Shown: positions 8,870 through 17,327, numbered from the stretch's first letter. The stretch is 64,000 bases of DNA from Streptomyces sp. NBC_00523 (GCF_036346615.1 NZ_CP107836.1:4774001-4838000), one strand, 5' to 3'. A program made the numbers and translations. Notes: a model not told the origin generated them from the letters alone.

Positions 8870-8886
8870 GCCCGGTCCCGTACGTA

Positions 8887-8918
8887 CCTCTCCGCGGGGC
8901 CGGAGCCCCGCGGAGAGG
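8887..8918. terminator. Bidirectional terminator between SDR and LPMO genes
   Basis: A perfect 14-bp stem (cctctccgcggggc / gccccgcggagagg) with a 4-nt loop. It sits 17 nt after the SDR stop and 6 nt from the end of the convergent LPMO gene. Confidence 0.85.
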
Positions 8919-8924
8919 CGTGCG

Positions 8925-9638
8925 TCAGCAGGTGCCGAGGTCCTCCCAGACGCCCCACTCGCCGGTCGTGCCGGGCTGGTCGCCCTGGACCCACCACTTG
9001 GCGCGCCAGGTGTGCCCGTTGTACGAGACCGTGTCGCCGCCGTTGTACACGCGGCCGGCCTCCCACGCCGAGGCGGCGCAGTCGCCCGGGTCGCCGCCGT
9101 CACCGTCGCCGGGGGTGCCGCCCCCGCCGATCTGGAGGTCGATGCAGGCGTAGAACGCGTTGGCGGTGTCCGCGATGTTCCAGACGGCCAGCACCTTCTG
9201 GCGGCCGGAGTAGCTGCCGAAGTTCACGTGGTGGGTCTTGGTGGCGCCGGGCTGGGCGCCGTTGTCGTTGAACTCCGCGATCTTGGAGCCGCCGATGTAG
9301 TACTGCCAGGTGCTCGTGGAGTGGCGGGCCGTCAGCGTCCAGGAGAAGTCGGCAGAGCTGCCGACCGGGGTGGCCTTCCAGCCCTTGCTGTCGTTGTCCA
9401 GCTCGGCGAACTGCGCGTTGCCTCCGCTACAGCTCATCAGGCCCTTGGGGCCCTCGACGCTCTGCGGCTCGTACTTGATCTGGCCGCAGTCGACCACGCC
9501 GGACGCGCACTGGGCCTGGCGGCTCGGCGGCGAGGAGACGTAACCGTGCGCACTGGCCGTGGTGGCCGGCAGGACCACCGCGAGCAGGGGGGCGACTCCC
9601 GCACCGAGCACGAGGGCCAGTTTTCGCTTCGCGTTCAT
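8925..9638 (-). CDS. Secreted AA10 lytic polysaccharide monooxygenase with CBM5/12 chitin-binding module
   Basis: A 237-residue secreted copper enzyme that cleaves crystalline chitin (or cellulose) oxidatively. The signal peptide ends TTASA-H, so His31 becomes the mature N-terminus, the first ligand of the copper histidine brace. The second is His136 or His137 in KTHHVNFG. The AA10 domain ends around FYACIDLQIG. A Gly/Asp-rich linker joins it to a C-terminal CBM5/12 module (about 187-237, with SAWEAGRVYNGGDTVSY and WWVQGDQPG). GAAGGAG-type purines precede the ATG. A DasR-like operator overlaps its probable promoter, implying induction during chitin degradation. The neighbouring chitin-related genes support chitin as substrate. 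Confidence 0.93.
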   Translation of the reverse strand: MNAKRKLALVLGAGVAPLLAVVLPATTASAHGYVSSPPSRQAQCASGVVDCGQIKYEPQSVEGPKGLMSCSGGNAQFAELDNDSKGWKATPVGSSADFSWTLTARHSTSTWQYYIGGSKIAEFNDNGAQPGATKTHHVNFGSYSGRQKVLAVWNIADTANAFYACIDLQIGGGGTPGDGDGGDPGDCAASAWEAGRVYNGGDTVSYNGHTWRAKWWVQGDQPGTTGEWGVWEDLGTC

Positions 9639-9822
9639 GCCAACTCCTTCGCTGGGGACTGCCGCGGGGTGACGGCAGCGGTCGGACACGCCCGCACCGG
9701 GCAGCGGCCTCGTCAGGGGGGTGCCGGCGCAGTGGGGGCAGGGGTACGGCCGGTGGCGAGGGGGGAGCCGCCCGCAGCCCCCGCGCACGCCGATGGCCGC
9801 CCGGGGGCGACCACGGCTCACC

Positions 9823-9838
9823 TTAGGTCTAGACCATA
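9823..9838. promoter_or_regulatory. DasR-responsive-element-like site (LPMO promoter)
   Basis: The site ttaggtctagaccata contains the perfect 10-bp palindrome ggtctagacc (9826-9835), the core of the Streptomyces DasR consensus ACTGGTCTAGACCACT. It overlaps the proposed -10 and start of transcription of the LPMO gene. Confidence 0.75.
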
Positions 9839-9860
9839 CTCATGGGCGTGTACTCGTCAA
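9833..9860 (-). promoter_or_regulatory. Probable promoter of LPMO gene
   Basis: Read on the minus strand, TTGACG (9860-9855) is followed after 16 nt by TATGGT (9838-9833), a vegetative-type -35/-10 pair. A second TTGACG lies exactly 17 bp further upstream, within an imperfect 17-bp tandem repeat (9855-9871 and 9872-9888). The leader to the ATG at 9638 would be about 190 nt. Confidence 0.55.
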
Positions 9861-9909
9861 TAGGGCCTGTGCGTCAACAGGGCTTGTACGCAAGGATCTT
9901 GACGGAATG

Positions 9910-12753
9910 TCATGGTGCTGGGCGGGTCATCACGATCCGTGCGATCTCCACCCGGGACCGCGCCCCCAGCTTCCGGTAGGACCGGGTGAGCGCCGCCTCC
10001 ACGGTCTTCACGCTGAGCGTCAGGCCCGCCGCGATCTCCCGGTTGGTCGCCCCCTGGGCCACCCGCGTCACCACACTGCGCTCCGTCGAGCTCAGCCGCT
10101 CCGGCCACGCCCGGTCGTCCAGCGGGAGCGGCGGCGTCTCACCGGCCCGGTCCCGCTCCGCCCGGACCCCCGCGACCCAGGCCCGCGCCCCCGCCGCCGT
10201 GAACACGCGCAGCGCCTGCGTGAACGCGGCATGGGCGGCGGCCTCGTCACCGAGGCGGCGGCGCACCCGGCCCAGCGCCACCCGTGTCCGCGCCTCCTCC
10301 AGGACGTACCCGGCGCCCCGCAGCCGCGCCGCCGCCTCCTCGTAACCCACCGCCGCCGCCCCCAGCCCGCCGCGCGCCTCGCACACCGCCGCGGCCGCCC
10401 GGTCCAGGGCCGCCAGGACACCGGCGCGGCCGAGCCGGGCCGCCTGGGCGCGCGCCCGGTCGATCACCGACTCCGCCTCGTCCACCGCCCCGGAGCGCGC
10501 CAGGGCCTCCGCGAGGTCGGCGTGCCAGCGGCGGGTCGCCGGATCGCCCTGACCCTGGGCGCTCTCCAGCTCCGCCGTCCGGCGCAGCAGCACGGCCGCC
10601 CGCCCGGGCTCGCCGCCGAACAGCCGGATCCGGCCCTCCGCGTGCAGCGCCCTCGGCAGGAAGAGCCGGTCGTCGTCGTCCTCGCTGTGGCGCCTCGCCG
10701 CCTCCGCCGCCGCCAGGGCCTGGCTCAGGCTGCCGCCCGCGGTCTCGGCCAGCGCCACCGCGTACCAGGCGGGCCCCTGGCTCAGCCCCGCCCGCTCCGT
10801 GATCCGCAGACTCTGCCGGGCCATCGACAGCGCCTGGCGGCAGCGCCCGCGCTGGATCTCCAGCTGGGCGAGACCGATCAGGCACTGGCTCAGGCAGTCC
10901 GCCGACCCCCGCTGCCGCAGCGTGTACACGAGCGTCCGCAGCTCCGCCCGCGCCTCGTCCAGCTGGTCGTGCGCCAGATGGAAACGGTGCTTGAGGTAGA
11001 TCGGCCCGTTGTGGTGGCTCATCGCGTACGCGTCGTGCGGCGCGGCCAGCGCGGCGGCGAGCGTCGACTCCGCCTCCGGGCGCCCGAGGAACAGCTCCAG
11101 GGACGCCTGCTGGGTCAGCGCCAGCACCTCGGTGCGCCGGTCGCCCGCCCGCGCGGCGAGTCCCGCGGCGCGCGCGGCGTGATCGCGGGCCCGCCCGGCC
11201 GAACCCCCCACCATCCACGCGTGCCAGCTCATCCGGTAGTGCAGCGGCGCCAGCAGCCCGGGGTCGTCGCCCGCGTCCCGTACCGCCTCCGGGAACACGT
11301 CCGCGATCTCCGACATCGCCTGGCCCGAGGCGTCCACCACCACCGTCCAGGCGCGCACCCGGTCGGCGGGCCGGACCGCGTCGCCCAGTACCTCGTACGC
11401 CAGCTCCCGGGCGAAGTCCAGGTCGCCCGCGTCCAGCGCGTCCTCGGCGGCCGTCAGCCGGCGGGCCGTGCCGGTGTGCGCCGAACCGGCCGGGGTGTGG
11501 CGCGCCGCGAGCCGCCCGAGACGGGCCGCCGTGCCCGGTGCGCCCCGGCGCCTGGCCGCCGACGCCGCCTCCACCAGCCGGTCCGCGACCGCCGGGTCGG
11601 GGCCCGCCGTCAGCCGGGCGAGGTGGTGGGCCCGCTCCACCGGGTCGTCGGCCGCCTCGGCCAGCGCGCGGTGCGCGTCCATCCGCAGCGCGTACGGGGC
11701 CCGGGCCTCCAGGACCATCGGCGTGAGCGGGTCGGCGAACCGCAGCGCGCCCCGGTCCGGCGGGGCCAGCAGCCCGTGCCGTACGCAGGTGTCGACGTCC
11801 GCCGCGGCCTGCCGGCAGCCCGCCCGGCGCAGCAGCTCCACCGTCGGGCGGACCGCCGCGCTCGCGGTGAGCAGCAGCTGCCGGGCCCGCCCGGGGAGGG
11901 CCTCCACCCGGTCCAGCACGGGACGGCTCAGCGATTCCGGCACCGGCAGCGGCTCCCAGGCGTCGGGGAGCGGTGCTCCGGCGGCGGCCGACTCGTGCAG
12001 TCCGGCGGCCAGTTCGAGGGCGGTACGGGGATGGCCGGACGCAACCTCGTGGAGGCGGGCGACGAGCTGCCGGGGCCAGGCGGGTCCGCCGTGCAGACCG
12101 TGCGCGTCGAGCACGTCCGCGATCTCACGCGCCGTCAGGGGCGGCAGCGGCAGCGTCCGTACCGGCTGCGGGCACAGCTCGCGCGCGGCCGGGGCGTCCG
12201 GGCCGGTGTGCGGCGCGGTGCGCAGGGTGGCGAGCACCGCGTGGTGCGGGCCCGGGCGCCGGGCCAGGAACAGCAGGACCCGGGCCGTCGGCTCGTCCAG
12301 CCACTGCACGTCGTCCACGACCAGCAGCAGCGGGGCGTCCGAGGCGAGCGCCGCGAGCACCTTGCGTACGGCGACCCGCAGGACCAGCGCGTCCCGGCCG
12401 CCCGTGGGGTCGGTACCGGCGGGCGGCGTCCCGCGCAGCAGGGCGCCTTCGAGCACGGACCGCTCATGGGCGTTCAGCGGGGCCAGGGCCTCGTCACCGG
12501 CCGGGCCCAGCAGGTCGATCAGCCCGAGGAACGGGCTGTCCCGGTCGGCCGGGGACGGGGAGCAGCGCAGGACCCGGTGGCCGCGCGCCGCGAGGCCGTC
12601 CGCGATCCGCGCCGCCGCCGTGCTCCTGCCGATGCCCGCCGGGCCGGTGAGGAGGACGGAGCCGCCAGACGCCAGCTGGGCGCGGGCCGCCTCGCGCAGC
12701 GCGGCGCGGGTGCCCCCGGGGGCGGCGGAACGGTCGTGTCCGGTGCGGGTCAT
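9910..12753 (-). CDS. LAL-type LuxR-family transcriptional regulator
   Basis: A 947-residue large ATP-binding regulator. The N-terminal AAA-like ATPase has a Walker A-type loop GPAGIGRST at 37-45, where Lys is replaced by Arg, and Walker B LLLVVDDVQWLD. The middle is a long helical, TPR-like region. The C-terminal LuxR helix-turn-helix (about 885-942) contains LSSTERSVVTRVAQGATNREIA and LSVKTVEAALTRSYRKLG. The start is ATG 12753, with GAAGGGG upstream; upstream extension of the frame is shadow. It sits inside a block of chitin-related secreted genes, so it may regulate secondary metabolism or extracellular enzymes, but the target is unknown. A terminator-like hairpin separates it from the protease gene upstream. 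Confidence 0.9.
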   Translation of the reverse strand: MTRTGHDRSAAPGGTRAALREAARAQLASGGSVLLTGPAGIGRSTAAARIADGLAARGHRVLRCSPSPADRDSPFLGLIDLLGPAGDEALAPLNAHERSVLEGALLRGTPPAGTDPTGGRDALVLRVAVRKVLAALASDAPLLLVVDDVQWLDEPTARVLLFLARRPGPHHAVLATLRTAPHTGPDAPAARELCPQPVRTLPLPPLTAREIADVLDAHGLHGGPAWPRQLVARLHEVASGHPRTALELAAGLHESAAAGAPLPDAWEPLPVPESLSRPVLDRVEALPGRARQLLLTASAAVRPTVELLRRAGCRQAAADVDTCVRHGLLAPPDRGALRFADPLTPMVLEARAPYALRMDAHRALAEAADDPVERAHHLARLTAGPDPAVADRLVEAASAARRRGAPGTAARLGRLAARHTPAGSAHTGTARRLTAAEDALDAGDLDFARELAYEVLGDAVRPADRVRAWTVVVDASGQAMSEIADVFPEAVRDAGDDPGLLAPLHYRMSWHAWMVGGSAGRARDHAARAAGLAARAGDRRTEVLALTQQASLELFLGRPEAESTLAAALAAPHDAYAMSHHNGPIYLKHRFHLAHDQLDEARAELRTLVYTLRQRGSADCLSQCLIGLAQLEIQRGRCRQALSMARQSLRITERAGLSQGPAWYAVALAETAGGSLSQALAAAEAARRHSEDDDDRLFLPRALHAEGRIRLFGGEPGRAAVLLRRTAELESAQGQGDPATRRWHADLAEALARSGAVDEAESVIDRARAQAARLGRAGVLAALDRAAAAVCEARGGLGAAAVGYEEAAARLRGAGYVLEEARTRVALGRVRRRLGDEAAAHAAFTQALRVFTAAGARAWVAGVRAERDRAGETPPLPLDDRAWPERLSSTERSVVTRVAQGATNREIAAGLTLSVKTVEAALTRSYRKLGARSRVEIARIVMTRPAP

Positions 12754-12876
12754 CGGGGCCCCTTCGCGCGCAGCCTTGTACCCTCGCCGCCCGTGCGACG
12801 GGGCCCGCCCATGACCAGGCCCGAATGTAGGACCGGGCGGGGGAGAGGTCAACGGGGCCTCGGCGCCCGTACGCCG

Positions 12877-12913
12877 ACCGGTCACGGCGCGTGCGGCGCG
12901 CGCCGTGACCGGT
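12877..12913 (-). terminator. Terminator after the protease gene
   Basis: A perfect 15-bp stem (accggtcacggcgcg / cgcgccgtgaccggt) with a 7-nt loop, 25 nt beyond the stop of the minus-strand protease gene. Confidence 0.8.
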
Positions 12914-12938
12914 GATCCCCCGTCAGGCGGTCAGGGGC

Positions 12939-15119
12939 TCAGCACGCGCCCCCGTCCGTCCACACCGCCCAGGAGCCCGGGGCACCCGGCTCCGCACCGG
13001 TGGAGTACCACTGCGAGGTGTAGGTGCGGCCGTTGTACGCGACCCGGTCGCCCGGGGCGTACGGGGTGGTGGCGCTCCAGGCCGGCAGGTCGCCGCAGCC
13101 CCCGGGCGGGTTGCCGTCGCCGTTGACGGTCCAGGTGAAGGCGGCGGTGCCGGTGGCGCCCGCGGTGTTCTTCGCGGTGACGGTCACCGACGAGGTGCCC
13201 GCGGTGGTCGGGGTGCCGGTGATGCGGCCGGTCGAGGAGTTGACCGAGAGTCCGGCGGGCAGGCCGCTCGCGCTGTAGGTGAGCGTCGAGCCGCCCGGGT
13301 CGCTCGCCTGGATCTGGAGCGAGACGGCGGTGCCCACGGCGGTCGTCTGGTTGCCGGGGTTGGTCACCGAGGGCGAGCCGGGCTGGCTGCCGCAGGTGCC
13401 GGGGACCGGGTCGGCGCCGGTGACGCTGACCGCCGCCCAGGCGGCCTCGATGGTGTTGTACTCGGTGCAGTGGGCGCCGTAGAGGTCGGCCGCCGCCTTC
13501 AGCGAGTCGATGCGCGCCTGGTGGTAGTTCTCGCGGCTGTTGGCGTACGTGGCCAGCGCCTTGAACCAGATCTTCCCGGCCTTGTCGTTGCCGATGCCGG
13601 TGACCGTGGAGTTGTTGCAGGTCGGGCTGTTCCCGTAGCCGTGGTTGCCGCTGCCGACGGCGGCGAGGAAGAACCAGTGGTTGAGCGGGCCCATCGAGTA
13701 GTGCGGGTCCAGGCCGCCGTTGCTGCTGTTCCAGCAGTCGGGCGAGGAGCCGTCCAGCGAGGGCTGGTTCATCCAGCGCAGCGGCTGGTTGTTGCCGCTG
13801 ATGTTGATCAGCTCGCCCATGGTGTAGTCGGGCTTGTCCACGGGGTTGTTGGCGTAGAACTCCACCAGCGTGCCGAAGATGTCGCTGGTGCCCTCGTTCA
13901 TGCCGCCGGTCTCACCGGTCTCGTCCCAGCCGGTGAGCGCGCCGCTCACGCCGTGCGCCATCTCGTGCCCGGCGACGTCGAGTTCGACCAGCGGGCGCTG
14001 GTTGCCCTGGCCGTCCCCGTACGTCATCTGGCTGCCGTCCCAGAAGGCGTTCACGTACGCGTTGCCGTAGTGGGTCCGCGAGGGCACGCCCCGGCCGTCG
14101 CCGAAGATGCCGCTGCGGCCGTGGGCCGTCCTGAAGTAGTCGTACGTCATGGCCGCCCCGTAGTGCGCGTCCGCGCCGGCCGACGCCGGGTCGCTGGGGG
14201 AGCCGTTGCCGAAGGTCCCGGTGGAGCTGGTGAACAGCGAACCGGTGCCGCTGGTGGCGTGGTTGAGGTTGGTCGTGTAGCCGTTGCCGTGCGAGGGGTC
14301 CTGGAGGCTGTACCCGCTGCCGGACTGGGTGGCGTCCAGCGACACCTGGCCGCTGTAGATGGAACGCCCGGTGACCGCGGTGGCGGCGGCGGACGGCGCG
14401 GGCGCGGCGGAGCCGGTGGCCTCGGCGGTACGGGCCCGAGCGGCGGCGCCCTCGGGTGCGAAGGTGCTCACCTCGTCCCGGGTGCGCAGGACCTTGCCGG
14501 AGTGCGCGTCCACCAGGACGTGCAGCCGGCTCGGCGTCCGGTCCGCGCGGACCCCGCTGACCACGGTCTCCCAGACCAAGGCGGACGCGGTGCCGTCCAG
14601 CTGCACGGCGAGGTGCGGCTTCGAGACCGTCTCGGCCGAGCCCCGGAACGCCTTCCTCGACAGCGTCGCGGCGCGCGACGCGGTGAGCCCGGGGTCGGTG
14701 GACAGCGCGGGCGCGGCCTGGGCGGCGCTGGTCAGCGACTCGTAGCTGCCGTCGCTCTTCAGGTGGACGACGACATCGCCGCCGTACGCCGGTAAACCCT
14801 TGTACGTCCGGTCGAAGCGCACGGACGCGGAGCCGTCGCGGTCCACGACCAGGTTCCGGACCGTGAAGGCGTCCGATCCGCTCCGGTGTGCGGCGCGCCC
14901 GTGCGCCGCCAGGGCCTTCTTCGCGTCGGCCTCGGCATCGCGCCGGACGGCGGCCGTCGGATTCGTCGTGTACGGGGCCGGGGCGAAGGCGTGGGGGCCG
15001 GCGGTGGGGGAGGGGGCGGGCGGCGCCGGGGCGGCCGACGCGGCGGGAAGGGCGAGGGCGGAGGCACACGCACAGGCCAGAGTGGCCGTCAGAAGCCTCG
15101 TGGCTCTTCGTATGTACAT
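12939..15119 (-). CDS. Secreted thermolysin-like (M4) metalloprotease with Ig-like and CBM5/12 domains
   Basis: A 726-residue secreted zinc protease. After a signal peptide (about 30 residues, ending LPAASA) comes an FTP/PepSY-type propeptide (about 50-230). The M4 catalytic domain follows, with HEMAH at 385-389 and the third zinc ligand Glu409 in GGMNEGTSD, exactly 20 residues after the second His. A C-terminal extension carries a putative Ig-like domain (about 580-670, ending GTAAFTWTVNG). It ends in a CBM5/12 module (WSATTPYAPGDRVAYNGRTY and WYSTGAEPGAPG). The chitin-binding tail suggests a protease targeted to chitin, stripping protein from cuticle or fungal wall. It shares a divergent upstream region, including a DasR-like site, with the small secreted protein gene. 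Confidence 0.92.
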   Translation of the reverse strand: MYIRRATRLLTATLACACASALALPAASAAPAPPAPSPTAGPHAFAPAPYTTNPTAAVRRDAEADAKKALAAHGRAAHRSGSDAFTVRNLVVDRDGSASVRFDRTYKGLPAYGGDVVVHLKSDGSYESLTSAAQAAPALSTDPGLTASRAATLSRKAFRGSAETVSKPHLAVQLDGTASALVWETVVSGVRADRTPSRLHVLVDAHSGKVLRTRDEVSTFAPEGAAARARTAEATGSAAPAPSAAATAVTGRSIYSGQVSLDATQSGSGYSLQDPSHGNGYTTNLNHATSGTGSLFTSSTGTFGNGSPSDPASAGADAHYGAAMTYDYFRTAHGRSGIFGDGRGVPSRTHYGNAYVNAFWDGSQMTYGDGQGNQRPLVELDVAGHEMAHGVSGALTGWDETGETGGMNEGTSDIFGTLVEFYANNPVDKPDYTMGELINISGNNQPLRWMNQPSLDGSSPDCWNSSNGGLDPHYSMGPLNHWFFLAAVGSGNHGYGNSPTCNNSTVTGIGNDKAGKIWFKALATYANSRENYHQARIDSLKAAADLYGAHCTEYNTIEAAWAAVSVTGADPVPGTCGSQPGSPSVTNPGNQTTAVGTAVSLQIQASDPGGSTLTYSASGLPAGLSVNSSTGRITGTPTTAGTSSVTVTAKNTAGATGTAAFTWTVNGDGNPPGGCGDLPAWSATTPYAPGDRVAYNGRTYTSQWYSTGAEPGAPGSWAVWTDGGAC

Positions 15120-15250
15120 AGGAACGGGGGTGTCCTTTCACCTCGTACAGGCGGAATCCGGCCACCGTCCCGTGGGGTGGTGAGGGCGGTGCCGACGCAC
15201 GAGTGTGGGGAGCCGTCCGGCGGGGCTGCCAGGCACCCGGCGAATGCCGA

Positions 15251-15274
15251 GGGGTTTCCCTATGCGGGGTTTCC
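15251..15274. repeat. Two 9-bp direct repeats upstream of protease and small secreted protein
   Basis: ggggtttcc occurs at 15251-15259 and 15266-15274, 15 bp apart, in the divergent region between the protease and the small secreted protein genes. It could be a regulator binding site; the function is unknown. Confidence 0.4.
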
Positions 15275-15292
15275 GGAGCCGCGGCCGCCGCG

Positions 15293-15308
15293 ATTGGACT
15301 GGACCAAA
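15293..15308. promoter_or_regulatory. DasR-responsive-element-like site (small secreted protein / protease intergenic region)
   Basis: attggactggaccaaa matches the DasR palindrome pattern TTGGnCTGGACCAA with one core mismatch (GGAC for GGTC). It resembles the site at 17333-17348. Two further ctggaccca copies follow at 15344 and 15357. It lies 67 bp upstream of the small secreted protein ATG and about 175 bp upstream of the divergent protease gene. Confidence 0.6.
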
Positions 15309-15374
15309 TCTGGGCAACGCTCTTGTCGGCGAGCTCCTCAGCGCTGGACCCACCCACTGGACCCAAGGAGTCAC

Positions 15375-15701
15375 ATGTTCGGGAAGCGCAGTGTCATAGG
15401 TACCGCGGCCCTTGCCATGACCGCGGTCGGCGCGATGCTGACGGCGGCCCCCTCCGCCCAGGCGGCGCCGACGGGCTGCACGGTCTCCTACGGGGGCGGT
15501 GCCGGCAGCACGATCTCCAGCCTGTGCACGGGCGGCACCGGCCACCACCGCGTCCACGCGGTGCTCAACGCCCTGGACCCGCGCCTTCCGCAGCGGATCG
15601 TCCTCGGTGACTGGGCCCCGGTCGGCCAGGCGTCCGTCGCCACCAACCCGTGGGGCGCGGGCAACATCCAGTCCGTCTGGACGGAGACCGTCGACTGGTG
15701 A
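15375..15701 (+). CDS. Small secreted protein of unknown function
   Basis: A 108-residue exported protein. A typical Sec signal peptide (KRSVIGTAALAMTAVGAML, cleavage near PSAQA-A) precedes a mature part of about 75 residues. Two Cys (in GCTVSYGG and SLCTGG) could form one disulfide, and the C-terminus is Trp- and Gly-rich (VLGDWAPVGQ, NPWGAGNI). No family recognised. AAGGAG is ideally placed before ATG 15375; longer upstream frames are shadow. A DasR-like site precedes it and a strong terminator follows, so it is a monocistronic unit within the chitin island. It might bind chitin or be an inhibitor or effector, which is inference only. Confidence 0.85.
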   Translation: MFGKRSVIGTAALAMTAVGAMLTAAPSAQAAPTGCTVSYGGGAGSTISSLCTGGTGHHRVHAVLNALDPRLPQRIVLGDWAPVGQASVATNPWGAGNIQSVWTETVDW

Positions 15702-15713
15702 CCGTACGCACGA

Positions 15714-15749
15714 CCGAGGGGCGGCTGCCGGTGCGCAGCCGCCCCTCGG
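15714..15749 (+). terminator. Terminator of the small secreted protein gene
   Basis: A perfect 15-bp stem (ccgaggggcggctgc / gcagccgcccctcgg) with a 6-nt loop, 12 nt after the stop. Confidence 0.9.
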
Positions 15750-15759
15750 GGTGTTCCTG

Positions 15760-15934
15760 GGCCCTGTCGTCACATTTCCGTCTGCCGGGCGACGCCATGC
15801 ACGCACTCTCGCCGCACCGGCCCCAGACCCCAGTACATCCAGTACAGGGGTCTGGGGCCGGCACGCCGAGAGCACGCACCTGACGCCGCCCGGCCCGCCC
15901 TCCGGGCGGACGACGGAAATATGACGACAGGGCC
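15760..15934. repeat. 175-bp imperfect long inverted repeat between convergent genes
   Basis: The outer arms 15760-15782 and 15912-15934 are inverted repeats identical at 22 of 23 positions. The centre holds a second strong inverted repeat (ccggccccagacccc / ggggtctggggccgg, about 15818-15862), with patchy complementarity between. The right arm touches the chitinase stop codon. The size and terminal inverted repeats suggest a miniature inverted-repeat element or an elaborate terminator. No frame inside is convincing. Confidence 0.65.
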
Positions 15935-17319
15935 TAGCGGTGGGAGAGCCCGCGGTCGACGGCCGTGATCAGCTCGCCGTTCTCGGTGTCCCCGTCCAGC
16001 GACCAGAACATCGCGCCGCCGAGCCGGTGGTCGCGGATGTACGCGGTCTTGGTGCGCAGCACCTGGGGGTCGTCGTACGTCCACAGCGTGGTGCCGTCGA
16101 ACAGCCAGGCGCTGCCGTCGCGCGTGTTGCGGTGCACCTTGTACGTACCGGATTCGGCCAGTTTCCTCAGGGCCTTGTAGTCCTCGTAACCGGCCGCCCA
16201 GGTAGCCGGGGCGGGGCCCGCCGCCGGCTGTCCCAGACCGTCGCCGCCGCCGGTCACACCGGTCCAGCCCTGGCCGTAGAAGGGCATGCCCATCACGAGC
16301 TTGCGGGCCGGGGCGCCCCGCTTCAGCCAGTCGCGCACGGTCCGGTCGACGCTGTAGTCGTTCTTCGCGTACAGCGCGGACTGCTGGGCGGTCCTCGCCT
16401 CGCCGGAGACGTGGAAGTCATAGCCCTGAAGGTTCACGAAGTCGAAGTCCCGCATGATGCGCGGCACGTCGAACCCGGCGTCGATCTTCTCGGGGGACGC
16501 CGGGACGAACGCCGAGAGGTCGTAGTGCTTCGGCTTCGCGCCGTGGTGCCGGCCCTTCTGCGCCTGGGCGGTCCTCTTCGCGTACGCGTCGAGCTGGGTG
16601 CGGAACTCGTGGACCAGGGCGGTGAAGTTCCGCTTGTCCTCCGGGCGGTACACCGTGTCGGTGTCACCGGCGGATCCCGGCCATTCCCAGTCGATGTCGA
16701 TGCCGTCGAAGAGCCCGGCCGCCGCGCCCTCGCCGCCGCGCGTCCCGTCCACCGGCAGGTTGCCCTTGATGTACAGGTCGATGCAGGAGGAGACGAGCGC
16801 CTTGCGCGAGGCGGCGGTGCGGGCCGCGTCGGAGAAGTGCGTGGACCAGCTCCAGCCGCCGAGCGAGATCATCACCTTGAGGCCGGGGTGCTTGGCCTTG
16901 AGCTCCCGCAGCTGGTTGAAGTTGCCCGCGAGCTTCTGGTCGTCGGTGTCGGCGGTCCCGTCCACGGAACCGGCCGCGTCGAGCGGACGGACGTAGTCCG
17001 CCCAGGCGTCGGCCTCGCCGGGCACATTGCCCGTGAAGCACTTCCCGTCCGCGCTGACGTTGCCGAACGAGTAGTTGACGTGGGTGAGTTTGGCCGCGGT
17101 GCCGCTCGTCTCCAGGTCCTTGACCTGGAAGTCGCGTCCGTAGACGCCCCATTGGGTGAAGTAGCCGACGCGCTTGTAGTCGGGCGCGGAGCCGTGGTGG
17201 CCGTGCCCGCCGCCGTGACCGCCGTGCCCGGACGAGGCGTTGGCGGCGGGGGAGAAGGAGGCCGCGAGCGTGACAGCGCAGGCGGCGATGGCGAGTGAAG
17301 ACAGGGTTCTTCGACGCAT
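15934..17319 (-). CDS. Secreted GH18 chitinase
   Basis: A 461-residue secreted glycoside hydrolase family 18 enzyme that hydrolyses chitin with retention. The signal peptide MRRRTLSSLAIAACAVTL... ends near ANA. A short His/Gly-rich stretch (about 31-43) comes next, then the TIM-barrel domain with YFTQWGVYGR, ISLGGWSWS and the catalytic DGIDIDWEW, whose acid is Glu212 with Asp205, Asp208 and Asp210 upstream. The conserved GMPFYGQGW and the MFWSLDGD near the end complete the fold. No separate chitin-binding module is present, unlike the LPMO and protease nearby. A DasR-like operator lies in its promoter and is shared with the divergent GntR gene. Confidence 0.95.
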   Translation of the reverse strand: MRRRTLSSLAIAACAVTLAASFSPAANASSGHGGHGGGHGHHGSAPDYKRVGYFTQWGVYGRDFQVKDLETSGTAAKLTHVNYSFGNVSADGKCFTGNVPGEADAWADYVRPLDAAGSVDGTADTDDQKLAGNFNQLRELKAKHPGLKVMISLGGWSWSTHFSDAARTAASRKALVSSCIDLYIKGNLPVDGTRGGEGAAAGLFDGIDIDWEWPGSAGDTDTVYRPEDKRNFTALVHEFRTQLDAYAKRTAQAQKGRHHGAKPKHYDLSAFVPASPEKIDAGFDVPRIMRDFDFVNLQGYDFHVSGEARTAQQSALYAKNDYSVDRTVRDWLKRGAPARKLVMGMPFYGQGWTGVTGGGDGLGQPAAGPAPATWAAGYEDYKALRKLAESGTYKVHRNTRDGSAWLFDGTTLWTYDDPQVLRTKTAYIRDHRLGGAMFWSLDGDTENGELITAVDRGLSHR

Positions 17320-17327
17320 GAGGCCAG

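Noticed and set aside
9721..12915. 1064-aa frame on the plus strand
   Set aside because: It is antisense to the LAL regulator, has Arg/Pro/Gly-rich shadow composition, and has no domain or ribosome site.
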